A DNA stretch of 15,178 bases, from NCBI GenBank assembly GCA_900321265.1, contig ONVJ01000160.1, forward strand, positions 1 through 15,178. The letters are read 5' to 3'. The notes under the pieces are model-generated. The model saw nothing but the letters and a program-made list of their open reading frames with translations. It did not search any database and was not told the origin of the DNA. The first letter of the stretch is position 1; each line of letters starts with the position of its first letter. This DNA is from an uncultured Eubacteriales bacterium. GTDB lineage: Bacteria; Bacillota; Clostridia; Oscillospirales; CAG-272. Below, piece by piece: positions 13,771 through 15,178 of the stretch. The translations under genes were made by a program, and so were the position numbers.

Positions 13771-13801
13771 AAAAAAGCCGATTATTGACTGATAATACGG
13801 C
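13771..13801 (-). terminator. Intrinsic terminator after tmcAL
   Basis: On the - strand GCCG-T-ATTAT pairs with ATAAT-CGGC (9 bp with one bulged T) around a CAGTCA loop and is followed directly by TTTTTT (complement of 13771-13776). It lies about 50 bp beyond the tmcAL stop. A second stem, CGGCC/GGCCG (13798-13802 with 13809-13813), overlaps its base and could compete with it. Confidence 0.82.
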
Positions 13802-13853
13802 CGAAAGAGGCCGCAGGAGGTCATTTTTTGCGGTAGAAGACAATTTCATTTAT

Positions 13854-15110
13854 TTATTGTGTGATGACGGGAGGCTGTTTTATAAAGAAATCCGCGGGCA
13901 GAAGGCGGGGGAGAAGCATCGAGTAAAATGCCGACGTCCGGCATTCGCAGTCGAACTGCAGCTTCGCCCCGGGGCTGTCGGGTATGTCAGAGACGCGGGT
14001 GACGACACCGATCTTTCCCGCCGTCTGCGCTTCTCCGGCAAAGCTCCTGCCTCTTGCGTTCGCCGCGAGAAGTCTCGTGTAGGCCGGTTCGGATGACAGG
14101 GCGGCTGCGGGGATGCCCAGCGCCCCGCAGAGCATGGCGCGCCGGATCCTTGAGCGGGTATATTTCTTTGTCGACACCGACGCTTCGAAGGAGGCATTAT
14201 CGGAACTCCTCAACGCCGCCCGCTTCAGATGGGCGGCGAGGCCTCCTCCGCATTCGGCGCAGGCCGAAAGGCGGTCGGCGTCTCCCATCCTCCAGGCTGC
14301 CCGGATCAGTTCTCCCGCCTTGTCGCTGTCCGCGGGGCACAAACCTTCCGAACAGGCTTTTGCGATCTGTCCGAAGGACTCGCGCGGTATCCCGTATACC
14401 TTTTCCGCTGAAGACTCTCCCTCCGGAAACTCTGCGAAAGTCGTTTCTCCCGGAGGACCGGCGAAAGCTGCCTGACCGGGTGAATGCGGCAGCCCGGCCC
14501 CGCGGTCGTCTCCGGCTTCGCCCGCCCGGGCCTTCAGCAGCTTTGAAAGCTCCCGGCGGACCTGAGCCGCAGAAGGATATCCGTTATTTGATCCGGTATC
14601 GCAGTATCCTCCGCCGATCCGTTTCACGGCGACAGTTTCAAGACCCGGGTATGCTGCCGCGGCTCTTATGTATTCGGCCGCCAGTATGTCGTTCGGTCCG
14701 GCGGCGGCGCCGTCGAAGAAGGTTTCGGCGATGCCGTCGGCGGAATGTCCCCTGCCTGCGTCACGGTTCACGCTCAGCGATCTCAGAGATTCGATGTCTC
14801 CCGTCTCGGAACCGAAGACTACCGCGTCGCAGCCCAGCCTCGCGAGGATGTCCACTCCCGCAGACGCGAAGTATCCCGCTCCGGCGAAGGAGAAGGGGGG
14901 AGGGAGGAGAAAGACGGCGTCGGCGCCGCGTCCGACCGCAGCCGCGGCGCGGAAGGAGGGCGGCAGGAAGGCGGGTTCGCCCCGCTGGACGAAGAGACCC
15001 GACATCAGGCAGACGACGGTTTCCGCTCCCGCTCTGCGGGCTTCGGAGATAAGATATTCATGCCCCTGTGTAAAGGGGTTGAATTCGCAGACGATCCCCG
15101 CCTTCTTCAT
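13854..15110 (-). CDS. tmcAL: tRNA(Met) cytidine acetate ligase TmcAL (YlbM family)
   Basis: TmcAL activates acetate with ATP to acetyl-AMP and transfers the acetyl group to C34 of elongator tRNA-Met, giving ac4C. The chosen ATG at 15110 gives 418 residues beginning MKKAGIVCEFNPF. It lies about 9 nt after GAGGTG, while GTG codons 6 and 12 nt upstream overlap or crowd that site. Nucleotidyltransferase motifs are NPFTQGH at 11-17, MSGLFVQRGEPAF at 36-48, FGSETGD at 99-105, PNDILAAEYI at 139-148 and SAAQVRREL at 180-188. The first His of the usual HNGH motif is Thr here, a change tolerated in related nucleotidyltransferases such as CoaD. Residues about 193-245 form a low-complexity Gly/Ala/Pro/Glu linker. 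ackA lies downstream with its own promoter. The assignment is strong. Confidence 0.93.
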   Translation of the reverse strand: MKKAGIVCEFNPFTQGHEYLISEARRAGAETVVCLMSGLFVQRGEPAFLPPSFRAAAAVGRGADAVFLLPPPFSFAGAGYFASAGVDILARLGCDAVVFGSETGDIESLRSLSVNRDAGRGHSADGIAETFFDGAAAGPNDILAAEYIRAAAAYPGLETVAVKRIGGGYCDTGSNNGYPSAAQVRRELSKLLKARAGEAGDDRGAGLPHSPGQAAFAGPPGETTFAEFPEGESSAEKVYGIPRESFGQIAKACSEGLCPADSDKAGELIRAAWRMGDADRLSACAECGGGLAAHLKRAALRSSDNASFEASVSTKKYTRSRIRRAMLCGALGIPAAALSSEPAYTRLLAANARGRSFAGEAQTAGKIGVVTRVSDIPDSPGAKLQFDCECRTSAFYSMLLPRLLPADFFIKQPPVITQ

Positions 15111-15140
15111 CTTCACATTCACCTCACTGCTTCGGGTTAC

Positions 15141-15173
15141 GCGGGTGTAAAAACCATATTTTTACACACCCGC
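15141..15173. repeat. Inverted repeat upstream of tmcAL
   Basis: GTGTAAAAA (15145-15153) and TTTTTACAC (15159-15167) form a perfect 9-bp inverted repeat around a 5-bp centre. It is continued outward by GCGGG and CCCGC with two extra bases on the right side. It begins 31 bp upstream of the tmcAL ATG. It may be an operator, a hairpin in the tmcAL leader, or the terminator of a gene beyond the window edge; the sequence alone does not decide. Confidence 0.5.
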
Positions 15174-15178
15174 AGGAG

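Noticed and set aside
14054..15052. Arg-rich 332-codon + strand open frame opposite tmcAL
   Set aside because: Arginine and proline runs are typical of a GC-rich antisense frame; the - strand encodes a clear TmcAL.
1..15178. Defence islands, CRISPR arrays, phage or insertion sequence remnants
   Set aside because: No transposase, integrase, nuclease or spacer-repeat pattern was seen; all long frames belong to housekeeping or surface proteins.

Overview
This window carries fifteen protein genes, fourteen complete and one cut at the left edge. They are densely packed, GC-rich and free of visible mobile DNA. The families point to a Firmicutes/Clostridia bacterium, most likely an uncultured gut type of the Oscillospirales or Christensenellales kind: a tmcAL-ackA-yceD-rpmF cluster, a clostridial-type MurD with GSDGKTTT and SSPTRT motifs, a YnbB-type PLP enzyme, sigma-A type promoters and strong Shine-Dalgarno sites. 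This placement is inferred from gene content and motifs; no rRNA or tRNA gene is present.

Layout. The left part (1-2244, + strand) holds the 3' end of a DUF2344 radical-SAM-associated protein, the elongation factor gene greA and a NamZ-type exo-muramidase. A glycerophosphodiester phosphodiesterase-like gene (2226-3029, - strand) overlaps namZ tail to tail by 19 bp. Two back-to-back consensus promoters (3074-3139) then drive this gene leftward and a + strand wall-precursor run rightward. That run consists of murD and murI, followed by a YnbB-like PLP protein, a lipoprotein and a cysteine desulfurase whose start overlaps the lipoprotein stop codon (7095-8908). A long hairpin at 8910-8959 separates the desulfurase from convergent genes. 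The right part (8968-15110) is entirely on the - strand. In transcription order it reads tmcAL, terminator, ackA, yceD, rpmF, terminator, an FKBP-domain foldase lipoprotein, mnmA.

Function. Three themes recur. Cell wall: NamZ releases MurNAc from peptidoglycan, MurI makes D-glutamate, and MurD adds D-glutamate to UDP-MurNAc-Ala. Wobble modification of tRNA: the cysteine desulfurase can feed sulfur to MnmA (2-thiouridine 34), and TmcAL makes N4-acetylcytidine in tRNA-Met from acetate and ATP next to acetate kinase. Gene expression and export: GreA, L32, YceD and a surface foldase.

The strongest regulatory signals are four sigma-A promoters with exact 17-bp spacers, including a perfect TTGACA-17-TATAAT ahead of yceD, and three intrinsic terminators. 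The least explained parts are the roughly 130-nt folded leader of murD (3146-3275), a nested rod-like fold at 11298-11408 between rpmF and the foldase gene, and degenerate 9-nt repeats in the ackA leader. I see no defence system, CRISPR array, integrase or obviously new multi-gene system. This is mostly a housekeeping region with some unusual leaders and enzyme variants.
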